Shown: positions 17,364 through 24,922 of the stretch, piece by piece
Layout: each line of letters starts with the position of its first letter
Position numbering within the stretch: the first letter of the stretch is position 1
From: an uncultured Granulosicoccus sp.
GTDB taxonomy: Bacteria > Pseudomonadota > Gammaproteobacteria > Granulosicoccales > Granulosicoccaceae
Assembly: GCA_937991945.1 (NCBI GenBank)
Contig: CALKLO010000115.1
Span: 1-33,365 of the forward strand
Reading direction: 5' to 3'
DNA length: 33,365 nt
Position numbers and translations under genes: made by a program
The notes under the pieces: model-generated
Told to the model about the DNA's origin: nothing
What the model saw: the letters and a program-made list of their open reading frames with translations, nothing else
Database searches by the model: none

Positions 17364-18584
17364 ATGGCACATTCTGCCGCGCCGGCTCCAAGCTCTGTCG
17401 TTCCCAGTATTGGCTTGGTTGTCGGCATTTTAGTGTTGAGCTCAAGCGTTAGTATTAGCTCCACTGATATGTATAGCCCCAGCATGCCCGACCTTGTCCG
17501 TTGGTTCGATACGACGGCGACTAAAGTGGGGTTGACCATCAGTCTCAATGTGTTGGCTTTTGGTCTTGCACAGCTCCTGCACGGCCCTTTATCCGATCGC
17601 TATGGTCGCAAACCTGTGCTCATTGTGTCGCTGTCAGCAGTCGCTCTTTTAAGCCTTGCTTGTGCTGCGGCCCAAACTATCGATCAACTGATCGTTGCGC
17701 GAATATTTCTGGGCATTGCCGCTGCAGCGGAAGCGGTGGTTGGGCTAGCGATTATCAAAGACCTGTTTACTGAAAAGCAACAGGTGAAAGCTCTAGCCTT
17801 ACTTGGGATGGTTATAGCGATAACGCCAGCGATGGCTCCGATACTAGGCGGATATATTCACGTCACTTGGGGATGGCAAGCTAACTTCTGGGTGATCAGT
17901 GCAATGGCGTTGGTGGCTTTGTGGACCGTTGTTCGCATGCTCCCAGAATCAAAACAACCGGATTTTACCGCGTTGAAAATGGCCAATATTGTCAGTCGCT
18001 ACCAAGAGCTACTGAAAAATTCTGATTTTCTGGTTCATTCCGCCATGTTAGGCGTGTGTCTGGGAATGCTATTTGTTTTCGTAACAGCAGCACCCTTTGT
18101 CTTCATCGATATTTTGGGCATACCTGCCAATGTGTTTGGTTTTTACCAAGCATCTATGGTGCTGGCGTTCTTTTTTGGTAGTGTGCTGGCGTCGCAACTT
18201 GCAGATCGCTGGGAGCCGTTTAATTTAATGGCTTTAGGCGTGCTCATCATTGTGTTGGGATCCACCGCCATTACGATAATTATTCTCGGCGGCTTTATGA
18301 AAGCGTCAACATTGACCGGTGGTTATGTGATCTTGGCCTTTGGCTTAGGGCCGTTGTTTGCCGTTGCCCCGAGTAGGGCGTTGCGTTCCATTGATCGTAA
18401 TACGGGCTCAGCTTCTGCCATGCTAAATGGTATTGAGCAGACCACTGCCGGTTTGGCAGCGGTCGTGATCAGTTTGTTGCATGATGGAACAGCTCGTCCG
18501 ATGGCCTACCTAACCGTATTGCTTGGTTTGATCTTAGCGGCCTTGGTGTATCGCTCTAAAAAGGAGGATAGATACGTACGTTAA
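17364..18584 (+). CDS. Bcr/CflA-family MFS efflux transporter
   Basis: This is a 12-helix major facilitator superfamily protein resembling the Bcr/CflA drug-export branch. Features seen are SISSTDMYSPSMPDLVRWF in helix 1, the loop 2-3 motif GPLSDRYGRKPVL, ARIFLGIAAAAEAVVGLAII in helix 4, and AITPAMAPILGGYI (motif C region, helix 5). The start is taken as ATG 17364, because GTG 17331 lies inside the upstream hairpin. It follows the pyrimidine importer operon, but a terminator separates them, so a role in pyrimidine metabolism is not supported. The substrate cannot be told from sequence. Confidence 0.87.
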   Translation: MAHSAAPAPSSVVPSIGLVVGILVLSSSVSISSTDMYSPSMPDLVRWFDTTATKVGLTISLNVLAFGLAQLLHGPLSDRYGRKPVLIVSLSAVALLSLACAAAQTIDQLIVARIFLGIAAAAEAVVGLAIIKDLFTEKQQVKALALLGMVIAITPAMAPILGGYIHVTWGWQANFWVISAMALVALWTVVRMLPESKQPDFTALKMANIVSRYQELLKNSDFLVHSAMLGVCLGMLFVFVTAAPFVFIDILGIPANVFGFYQASMVLAFFFGSVLASQLADRWEPFNLMALGVLIIVLGSTAITIIILGGFMKASTLTGGYVILAFGLGPLFAVAPSRALRSIDRNTGSASAMLNGIEQTTAGLAAVVISLLHDGTARPMAYLTVLLGLILAALVYRSKKEDRYVR

Positions 18585-18596
18585 GTAAAAAAAGCG

Positions 18597-18629
18597 GAGG
18601 AAGTGAAGGCTTTTACTGCCTCTTTCCTC
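18597..18629. terminator. Imperfect hairpin between convergent MFS and EF-hand genes
   Basis: GAGGAA (18597-18602) pairs with TTCCTC (18624-18629), and AGGC (18607-18610) pairs with GCCT (18618-18621) around loop TTTTACT. An A-run precedes it on the plus strand, giving a U-run for the minus-strand transcript. It probably ends the EF-hand transcript and possibly the MFS one as well. Confidence 0.5.
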
Positions 18630-18654
18630 AGCAATTGTTGATTACTTTCAAGCA

Positions 18655-19158
18655 CTAAACCTCTTCTTGTGCTGTCTCGTCTGCATGGTCGTGACCTTTA
18701 CCATGGCGTTTGCCTTTTGCTTGCTTCTTGCCTTTCTTATCGTCACGATCTGCTTGTAAAGCGTCGAAGCCAGCTCGCTCTTCATCTGAGACTACACCGT
18801 CTTGGTTAACGTCCAGCTGTAGTTCAACAGCTGCCTTACGAGCCTCACGTGAAGCACTTCTCTCATCTTTAGAGAGCTCACCGTCGCCGTCTGTATCAAA
18901 TTCTAAAAGCGCTGCATCGTGTCGTGCGTCTTTCATAGCGCGGCGTTCAGTTCTAGAAAGTTCGCCATTGCCATCTGCATCAAAAGCTGCGAGGTTTTCG
19001 GCTCTAGCAGCGTCACGAATGACTGCAATTTCATCAGCGCTGATTACGCCATCGCCATTTGTGTCTTGTAGCGCAGGCATTGCAGCGACAGCTGAAAAAG
19101 ACAAAATAGAACCAATCAGAACAGGAAGTACGCGCGTCTTAAGAGTAGAAGATTTCAT
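18655..19158 (-). CDS. Secreted EF-hand calcium-binding protein
   Basis: This is a 167-residue exported protein. A signal peptide (residues 1-25, cleavage after SAVAA) precedes four EF-hand loops: DTNGDGVISADE, DADGNGELSRTE, DTDGDGELSKDE and DVNQDGVVSDEE. All have acidic or Asn residues at positions 1, 3, 5 and Glu at 12, so calcium binding is likely. The C-terminus is rich in Lys, Gly and His (KKGKKQAKGKRHGKGHDHAD), and could bind another metal or polyanion. ATG 19158 follows AAAGGA. It lies downstream of a BaeSR-like pair on the same strand, with 161 bases between that hold a likely response-regulator site. It is probably the output, or a periplasmic calcium buffer, of that system. Confidence 0.88.
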   Translation of the reverse strand: MKSSTLKTRVLPVLIGSILSFSAVAAMPALQDTNGDGVISADEIAVIRDAARAENLAAFDADGNGELSRTERRAMKDARHDAALLEFDTDGDGELSKDERSASREARKAAVELQLDVNQDGVVSDEERAGFDALQADRDDKKGKKQAKGKRHGKGHDHADETAQEEV

Positions 19159-19180
19159 AATATTATCCTTTGATAACCTA

Positions 19181-19207
19181 ATGATATGCGCCGAGAGCCT
19201 GTTTCAA
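19181..19207 (-). promoter_or_regulatory. Possible promoter of the EF-hand gene
   Basis: Read on the minus strand, TTGAAA (19207-19202) and TATCAT (19186-19181) each match the sigma70 hexamers at 5 of 6 positions, but the spacer is only 15 bases. The short spacer would fit a promoter that needs an activator such as the regulator at the upstream direct repeats. Weak evidence. Confidence 0.28.
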
Positions 19208-19247
19208 TTCAGTTTCTCGGTGTGAGTACCTATCATCGGAATAAATC

Positions 19248-19276
19248 GTGTAAGTATTGTGTAAGAAATGCGTAAT
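19248..19276. promoter_or_regulatory. Direct-repeat binding site for an OmpR-family response regulator
   Basis: On the plus strand, GTGTAAG (19248), GTGTAAG (19259) and GCGTAAT (19270) repeat with an exact 11-bp period, equivalent to GTAAG-N6-GTAAG-N6-GTAAT. OmpR/PhoB-type regulators bind head-to-tail repeats with this helical spacing. Known examples are CpxR (GTAAA repeats) and Pseudomonas BqsR (TTAAG-N6-TTAAG). It lies 90-118 bases upstream of the EF-hand ATG and just downstream of the regulator gene. Confidence 0.62.
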
Positions 19277-19319
19277 TGGTGGTCGAAAAGTGCAAATTGC
19301 CGTTAACTATGTCTCTATG

Positions 19320-20021
19320 CTACGAATTTTTAATAATTTCGAACTTGTAGCCTATGCCGTAAACAGAATGAATGTACGAGGTTGATTGATCCACCGTTTC
19401 CATTTTTTGACGAAGTTTTTTAACGTGACTATCAATGGTTCTGTCACTAACGATTCGGTTGTCCTCGTACATACGTCGCATTAATTGAGCGCGATTAAAT
19501 ATTTGTCCAGGCCGCTCGTGCATCACACCTAGCAATCTGAGTTCGACAGCTGTTAGGGCACATGTTTCATTTTCGATTGTTACCGAAGCTGTGTCTGGAT
19601 CAAACACGAAGCTTGGTGTCTCTGGGCTAGACGTGACGCTTGGTTCAACGTCTGCTGCGGAACTACTAGCACGCCTGAGCACCGCTTTAACTCTGGCAAC
19701 AACTTCTCTTGGGCTGAAGGGTTTACAAATGTAATCGTCGGCACCGACTTCTAAACCTAGCAGGCGATCAATCTCTTGCGCCTTAGCTGTAAGCATGATG
19801 ACAGGGACATCGCTGGTCTTACGAAGCTCTGTACAGATAGTCATGCCGTCCGTGCCTGGCAACATCAAATCGAGTAGCACAAGGTCGGTTGGGGTATGAG
19901 TCAGACTTTCGAGTGCCTCAGTTCCGTCGGTATGGATACGGGTCTCGTAACCTTCATTTTGCAAGTAATCTTGCAATAGAGTTGCTAATTTTTGCTCATC
20001 TTCAACGATAGAAATAATCAT
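19320..20021 (-). CDS. OmpR/PhoB-family response regulator, BaeR-like
   Basis: This is a 233-residue response regulator. The receiver domain has acidic residues E7/D8 in SIVEDEQKL, the phospho-acceptor D51 in LVLLDLMLPGTDGM, and K101 in DDYICKPFSPREVVARVKAV. A winged-helix domain follows, from about 135 to 230 (ALTAVELRLLGVMHERPGQI and SDRTIDSHVKKLRQKM). The sequence closely parallels E. coli BaeR. Its ATG overlaps the kinase stop codon by 4 bp (ATGA), so the two are coupled. Likely targets are the EF-hand gene, through the repeats at 19248-19276, and possibly its own operon. Confidence 0.9.
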   Translation of the reverse strand: MIISIVEDEQKLATLLQDYLQNEGYETRIHTDGTEALESLTHTPTDLVLLDLMLPGTDGMTICTELRKTSDVPVIMLTAKAQEIDRLLGLEVGADDYICKPFSPREVVARVKAVLRRASSSAADVEPSVTSSPETPSFVFDPDTASVTIENETCALTAVELRLLGVMHERPGQIFNRAQLMRRMYEDNRIVSDRTIDSHVKKLRQKMETVDQSTSYIHSVYGIGYKFEIIKNS

Positions 20022-21481
20022 GGGGCTATAGGTTTCTTTGAATCGTTTAAAGGGATACGGATGTCGAGTTGCAAGCCGCCTAAGTCGGAGTGACTTGCTG
20101 ATATGGAGCCTCTATGAGCCATGACGATTTTTTCGACAATAGCTAGGCCTAATCCAGCCCCACCGTTATTTCGGTTCCTAGATTGCTCTGCGCGAAATAA
20201 AGGATCGAACAGCATGGGCAGATCTTCGTCAGCCAACCCTGGGCCTGAATCATTCCATAAGATTCGCAGGTTACGCTGATACCGATTGAGAGTGATTTCT
20301 ATTTGCCCATTGGGGTCAGTGTAGCGAAACGAGTTTTGCAGAAGGTTATCCAGCAACTGGCCCAGACGCTGTGTGTCACCCAGAATTTGAGCATTGCTTG
20401 TATCTGGAGTAAGCGTTATGGAAATGCCAGTCTCAGAGCGCTGCGCATCTACGGATGCAATTCTTTCCGTGAGAAGAGGCAAAAGAGCCATTGGAGACAT
20501 GTGATACTCCAAAGCGCCGAGGTCTGACAAAGACAAATCGTGTAAATCCTGAATCAATCGGCTGAGTCGAATGGTTTCAGTTTGGAGTGAGCTTAGCGAT
20601 GTCGCATCAAATGGACGAATACCGTCTTCGATGGCTTCGATTTCACCTTGAAGTATGGCAACGGGCGTGCGCAGTTCATGGGAGATCTCTGCAATCCATT
20701 TTCGCCGAGCGGTTCGGCTTTGCTCAAGTGTGTGAGCCAAGTGATTTACGTCGCGAGATAAGTCACCGAGCTCGTCCCGACGAGTGGTTTCAACGCGGTG
20801 ATCAAAATCTCCGCGACTTATTTCGGCAACAGCGCCACTCACGGTTAAAACAGGCTTAACAATACGAGAGGCGATAAGCGCTGCCAGTACCGCCGAGATA
20901 GCAGCCATGAGCAGAGATGCCCAAGCCAGACTATTTGTTTGCTGGTCAGAGAAAACCTGTTCTAGCTGACCGGGTAGGCCGTCGTAACTCGGGTAACCAA
21001 TGAAACCGATAACGTCATCGTCGTAGGTCACATCGAACCAAGCTAGATCTTTATTCAACCGGTTATGGCCTGCGATGACATTTTTGTCTTCATCCGCCAA
21101 TAGGAGTACGGGCGTAGGGCCTTTATTTCGATCACGACCAGGCCCGTTTTTATTTGCGCCTCGACCAGTGTCTCTTTGTTGTTCACCGGCCGGTGGTCTC
21201 GCTGTGTCTCGGCGATCCCGAGGTCCATTGGTACCACGCAAGGCTAGCCCGCTAATTCGGCGCCATTGATCCTCATTGCCCTGAATCCAATCCCAGTTTT
21301 CATTCTCTGAGTAAGCCTCTGCTAACGTGACAGACAGCGACTCTAGAGAATTCGTGTGTGACTGGTTGATGTAGTTGATAAATCCACGCGAAAAGCTCCA
21401 ACTATTGAACGCGTAAAGTGAGGCTATGAGCGTTGCGCTCGCCAGCAGCAACACGATAAACAGTTGGTATTTCAGTTTCAT
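20018..21481 (-). CDS. Sensor histidine kinase, BaeS-like
   Basis: This membrane kinase of 487 residues has TM1 at about 8-28, a periplasmic region of about 155 residues, TM2 at about 184-206, HAMP at about 207-259, the H-box WIAEISHELRTPVAILQGE with H268, and an HATPase domain with LDNLLQNSFRYTD (N-box) and GGAGLGLAIVEKI (G-box). The segment SFSRGFINYI after TM1 and the kinase core resemble E. coli BaeS. The periplasmic part contains an Arg/Gly/Pro/Asn-rich low-complexity stretch at about 82-123. The signal is unknown; envelope stress or divalent metal is plausible, given the EF-hand neighbour. ATG 21481. Confidence 0.9.
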   Translation of the reverse strand: MKLKYQLFIVLLLASATLIASLYAFNSWSFSRGFINYINQSHTNSLESLSVTLAEAYSENENWDWIQGNEDQWRRISGLALRGTNGPRDRRDTARPPAGEQQRDTGRGANKNGPGRDRNKGPTPVLLLADEDKNVIAGHNRLNKDLAWFDVTYDDDVIGFIGYPSYDGLPGQLEQVFSDQQTNSLAWASLLMAAISAVLAALIASRIVKPVLTVSGAVAEISRGDFDHRVETTRRDELGDLSRDVNHLAHTLEQSRTARRKWIAEISHELRTPVAILQGEIEAIEDGIRPFDATSLSSLQTETIRLSRLIQDLHDLSLSDLGALEYHMSPMALLPLLTERIASVDAQRSETGISITLTPDTSNAQILGDTQRLGQLLDNLLQNSFRYTDPNGQIEITLNRYQRNLRILWNDSGPGLADEDLPMLFDPLFRAEQSRNRNNGGAGLGLAIVEKIVMAHRGSISASHSDLGGLQLDIRIPLNDSKKPIAP

Positions 21482-21540
21482 TACTTACTTTACGGCCAAA
21501 CAGAAAGAAATTCATGGTGCAACGTTCGAAAACAGCATCA

Positions 21541-21556
21541 CTTACTGATTCTTTGC
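21541..21556. promoter_or_regulatory. Weak candidate response-regulator site upstream of the kinase gene
   Basis: On the minus strand GCAAA-N6-GTAAG has the same 11-bp period as the repeats before the EF-hand gene. It lies 60-75 bases upstream of the kinase ATG. Only one half is an exact GTAAG, so autoregulation is only a suggestion. Confidence 0.25.
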
Positions 21557-21617
21557 ACATTTGAACACCCGATGAATGGATTCTCGCTGGGCTTGTTGAA
21601 GGATCGGTATAGAGGGC

Positions 21618-24600
21618 CTACTGAGTCACCGTTTGAGCGTCGAATTGTTCGAAGTACCCATCATCATCGAGTAGTTCCACTCGATAGCTCCGTTGGCTAT
21701 CATAGACAGGAAGCTCAATCGTGGACGTTGGATACCTACGGGCATAAACCAAGCTGTTGTCAGATTCGTCGTACACACGCACTATTGGCTCACTGACGGC
21801 TGCGACTCGAGTGGTTAAGTAACCAGCCGGAATACGACCGTCGTTGTCGGTTTGATCAAATGTTATTGGCCAATTTGGGTAAGGCGTGGCATTTGGAGTT
21901 GATGGAACGGTGTTGGCTGGCCATGCTTCGAATACATACCGTCGCGCTGGTTTATCTACCTTTATGATTCCGTAGCCTATGCCCAGATCGTTTTTGGAGG
22001 GCAGCGTGCCTGCTGGTGTTTCTTCGAAATACACCAAAGGATTTGCCACGGCCTTAACGGTAATAAGATTGCCATGGACATCTTGGTGTTCTCCCAACGT
22101 GCTGAGCGTAGCATCACCAGAACCACTGCCCGGATTATTCGGATCCCAAATACGAGGAAAAATATTCATCATTGCTGGGCCTGCAAAAGAATAAACTGCA
22201 TCGTTTGGTTCATCGATGCCGTGTTGTAACGACATGCCCAAATGCTGATCACCACTGATATGCGGGGCGTAAGCTTTTCTGAGCTGTGTAACCGCTGCGT
22301 CTCTGCCAGATGTTGGCCACCCGTTAGAATCCCAGTCTCTTTCCAATTTGTTGAAGTGTTTTCCGGAGTGAGTTGTACTCTGGCTAAAAGGGGATTGAGA
22401 CACGGCAATTTTCATTGTTTGTGCGGTCCAGTCACTGGCCCAGTTTTCTAGAAATTGTGACTGCCTTGCACCTAACAACTGTTGATCTTCTATGGGGCTG
22501 AAAGGTCCTGATTTAAATTTTCGATCTTCTAGTATGGCGAGTCCGACGCCTCCCACATTGAGCTGAGTGAAGTACACCCCAATGCCTTGTTCTACATCGG
22601 TACCGTCTACAGGGTCAGGTAGGCTACCTGTTTGGGTGCGCTGCACCATATTGATAAATTCGGCTGGGTATACGTACCCACCATCTTCTTCATTCTCTGC
22701 TTGAACGCCATTTTGCCCCCAAAGGTTACCTTGGAAAACATCATGATCGTCTGGCAAAATGAAAGAGGGTGTGTTGCGCATGAGCTCTCGTGCAGACCAA
22801 CCAAATTGATACCATTTCCACAGATAGTCGCTCATGAGATCCGGTAGCTCTCTTTCGACTAAACCGTTAGGGTCGAATTCGTAAATTTGATCACCAACAA
22901 ATGCCACTACATGCGGGTTGTGTTGCATAGAATTAGTAATAAGCTCTTCATGTGGAAAAACTATGCGATCTCGAGTCCATGTGAATGGCTTAGTAAAGTT
23001 CTGCTGTATCCAGCCTTCTTCCGCGCTATCAATAATTCCTGGGCGACAGTTATACAGTCCAATAATGACTTCTGATTCATCTGTCGGGTCTCTTTTCACA
23101 ATGCCGCTAAAGTAGCTAGGGGGTGTTTGAGTTTGGCTTCTTTGTGTGACAACACGATACTGATGTGACTCTGAAGCATCCCAGTTGTTAACGACAAAGC
23201 GAGCCGTGTAGGAAACAGGATCGATAACGCTACTCGCAACCACGTTCCAACTCCCTTGCTGTAAAACCTCTAACGTAGGGGCTTCTATATTGTCGGTACA
23301 CAGAGGAGGGTACTGTGCGTTGAGGGTTAGAGTGTCAGTGTTTACTGTATAGCTTGAGAATAGAACAGGCCCTAATTGCCTGTTGGGTAGTTCTCTTAGT
23401 TTTGGCCCAGCGCCTATCCAGTTGTCAAACCAATGCGATGTATCTGACTCACCTGCCGTTGATACTAGCGCGATGTTACCGAGTAGTTTAGCGGGGTCTA
23501 TCTGAGTCGTCGTTGAGCTAACCACAACGCTTTCAGTATCGATGGCAAATAGATTTAACGTGTACGAGCCGTTATCGTCGTAATAGCCATCTAGTTGCAG
23601 TCTAATTCCCGCAGCGCTTACGGTGCTCGTTTCACCTACAGCCAGATACCTATTGTCAACGTCATTGTCTCGGAAGAATACTTGCCCATTGTGATTTATT
23701 CCCGCTATTAACCCTCCATTATGTCCGTGGCGATTGTGCACTAGCGCTGCCGAGCGATAGTCCATTTTTCCACCAGCGCCGATTAAAAAACCACTGTAAG
23801 CATTGGCACTGGATTGTTCTACGAAACCGGTGTCCACCGCTAGCGTAAATGGCGCTGGGGCACTGGACATGACACTGGTAATTCGGTGGGTGGTTCGTTG
23901 AGGTCGGTACTTGTTGGGTGCACGTGTTTCTAATCGTTGTCCCGATAGGTGCCAGTCTTGCATTCTGTTAGACCAAAAATGACGCCCTGCCCAGAGTTGA
24001 TCGCAGTGAGCATCCCAGTCATTAACAAACACGATGTCATTGTTATTACTAGGAGCAAATAGGTTTAAGCTGATATTGTCCACTGAGGCTGTAGCATCTG
24101 TGCTCAGGTTAGTAATTCGTACGCCCAGCGGTAAGCCTGCATAGGCTGCGTGTTCACCAAAGCTAGATACGACTTGTGCTGAATGCCAGCGTGCATTGTT
24201 CGCGTTAAGAAACACATTTTTTGCACGCAGTGCAACGGACGAATTGTCTTGCTGAACGGATATGATTTCTACCAAAAGGTCTGCAGTTGCGCTTGATGAA
24301 TTGTGTACGTCTACATCGACTGCAATAGCGTGTTCAGCGGTGTACGCAGCCGATGATGCAGATTCCCCCACATAAGTCACCGAGCAGCCGGGTGCTAGCT
24401 CATAACGCCATTGCCCGTTGGCGGCAGAGAGTTGTGTATCTCGGTAATAACAATTTCCGGTTACTGACAAACCTGGAAATGGGTTACTCGTTGAAATTTG
24501 GCCAGCACCCGTGGCGCTTTCTGCATTTGAGTTTGGCAAGAAGACGCGGGTAACGGTTGGGTCGAGGGGCTCGCTTAAAACAATGGCTTCCCTTTCGAGA

Positions 24601-24782
24601 ACGGCTTCGGGGTAATCGTCAATTGATGAGATTGGCTCAGGAATGCTCACTGGACCGCCGACGGCAGGCGCAGGTGTTGGAAAATCAGAATTAGATGAGT
24701 TACACCCTGAAAAAATAATGACAATCGGGAGCAGCCAAATTTTGAGACTGAGCTGGCGTTGATGGTGTTTTTTGTCGATCAC
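21618..24782 (-). CDS. Large PhoD-like phosphatase lipoprotein
   Basis: This is a protein of about 1054 residues. A short basic N-terminus (DKKHHQRQLSLK), a hydrophobic stretch and FSGC give a lipoprotein signal. The next 550 or so residues look like beta-rich modules of unknown type. The C-terminal half carries PhoD-like metallophosphatase motifs: GDQIYEFD (about residue 640 counted from the TTG at 24812), DDHDVFQGN (about 687) and SGDQHLGMS (about 851). PhoD enzymes hydrolyse phosphodiesters and use metal ions. GTG 24782 is preferred over TTG 24812, because it gives the tighter signal peptide. Location is the outer membrane or periplasm. It is divergent from the beta-helix gene and not clearly linked to the kinase pair downstream. 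Confidence 0.8.
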   Translation of the reverse strand: MIDKKHHQRQLSLKIWLLPIVIIFSGCNSSNSDFPTPAPAVGGPVSIPEPISSIDDYPEAVLEREAIVLSEPLDPTVTRVFLPNSNAESATGAGQISTSNPFPGLSVTGNCYYRDTQLSAANGQWRYELAPGCSVTYVGESASSAAYTAEHAIAVDVDVHNSSSATADLLVEIISVQQDNSSVALRAKNVFLNANNARWHSAQVVSSFGEHAAYAGLPLGVRITNLSTDATASVDNISLNLFAPSNNNDIVFVNDWDAHCDQLWAGRHFWSNRMQDWHLSGQRLETRAPNKYRPQRTTHRITSVMSSAPAPFTLAVDTGFVEQSSANAYSGFLIGAGGKMDYRSAALVHNRHGHNGGLIAGINHNGQVFFRDNDVDNRYLAVGETSTVSAAGIRLQLDGYYDDNGSYTLNLFAIDTESVVVSSTTTQIDPAKLLGNIALVSTAGESDTSHWFDNWIGAGPKLRELPNRQLGPVLFSSYTVNTDTLTLNAQYPPLCTDNIEAPTLEVLQQGSWNVVASSVIDPVSYTARFVVNNWDASESHQYRVVTQRSQTQTPPSYFSGIVKRDPTDESEVIIGLYNCRPGIIDSAEEGWIQQNFTKPFTWTRDRIVFPHEELITNSMQHNPHVVAFVGDQIYEFDPNGLVERELPDLMSDYLWKWYQFGWSARELMRNTPSFILPDDHDVFQGNLWGQNGVQAENEEDGGYVYPAEFINMVQRTQTGSLPDPVDGTDVEQGIGVYFTQLNVGGVGLAILEDRKFKSGPFSPIEDQQLLGARQSQFLENWASDWTAQTMKIAVSQSPFSQSTTHSGKHFNKLERDWDSNGWPTSGRDAAVTQLRKAYAPHISGDQHLGMSLQHGIDEPNDAVYSFAGPAMMNIFPRIWDPNNPGSGSGDATLSTLGEHQDVHGNLITVKAVANPLVYFEETPAGTLPSKNDLGIGYGIIKVDKPARRYVFEAWPANTVPSTPNATPYPNWPITFDQTDNDGRIPAGYLTTRVAAVSEPIVRVYDESDNSLVYARRYPTSTIELPVYDSQRSYRVELLDDDGYFEQFDAQTVTQ

Positions 24783-24901
24783 GACTAAGCACTCAAGTGA
24801 AGTAGCTCTCAATTTGCAGTAGTTAGACCAAACGGACAGCGCGTTAGATTAATTGATGTTCACTTGTAACCTGTGTTCTGCGGTGGCACTGTTCGCACAC
24901 G

Positions 24902-24907
24902 TATAAT
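24902..24907 (+). promoter_or_regulatory. Perfect -10 hexamer before the beta-helix gene
   Basis: TATAAT stands at 24902-24907 in the gap between the divergent PhoD-like and beta-helix genes. No good -35 is seen 16-18 bases upstream. Transcription would start near 24914, leaving only about 9 bases before GTG 24923. The message would then be almost leaderless and TTG 24911 could not be the start. Confidence 0.4.
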
Positions 24908-24922
24908 TTTTTGTTGATATCT

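Noticed and set aside
17534-17550. TTGACCA half-site within the MFS gene
   Set aside because: Inside coding sequence and without a matching second half.
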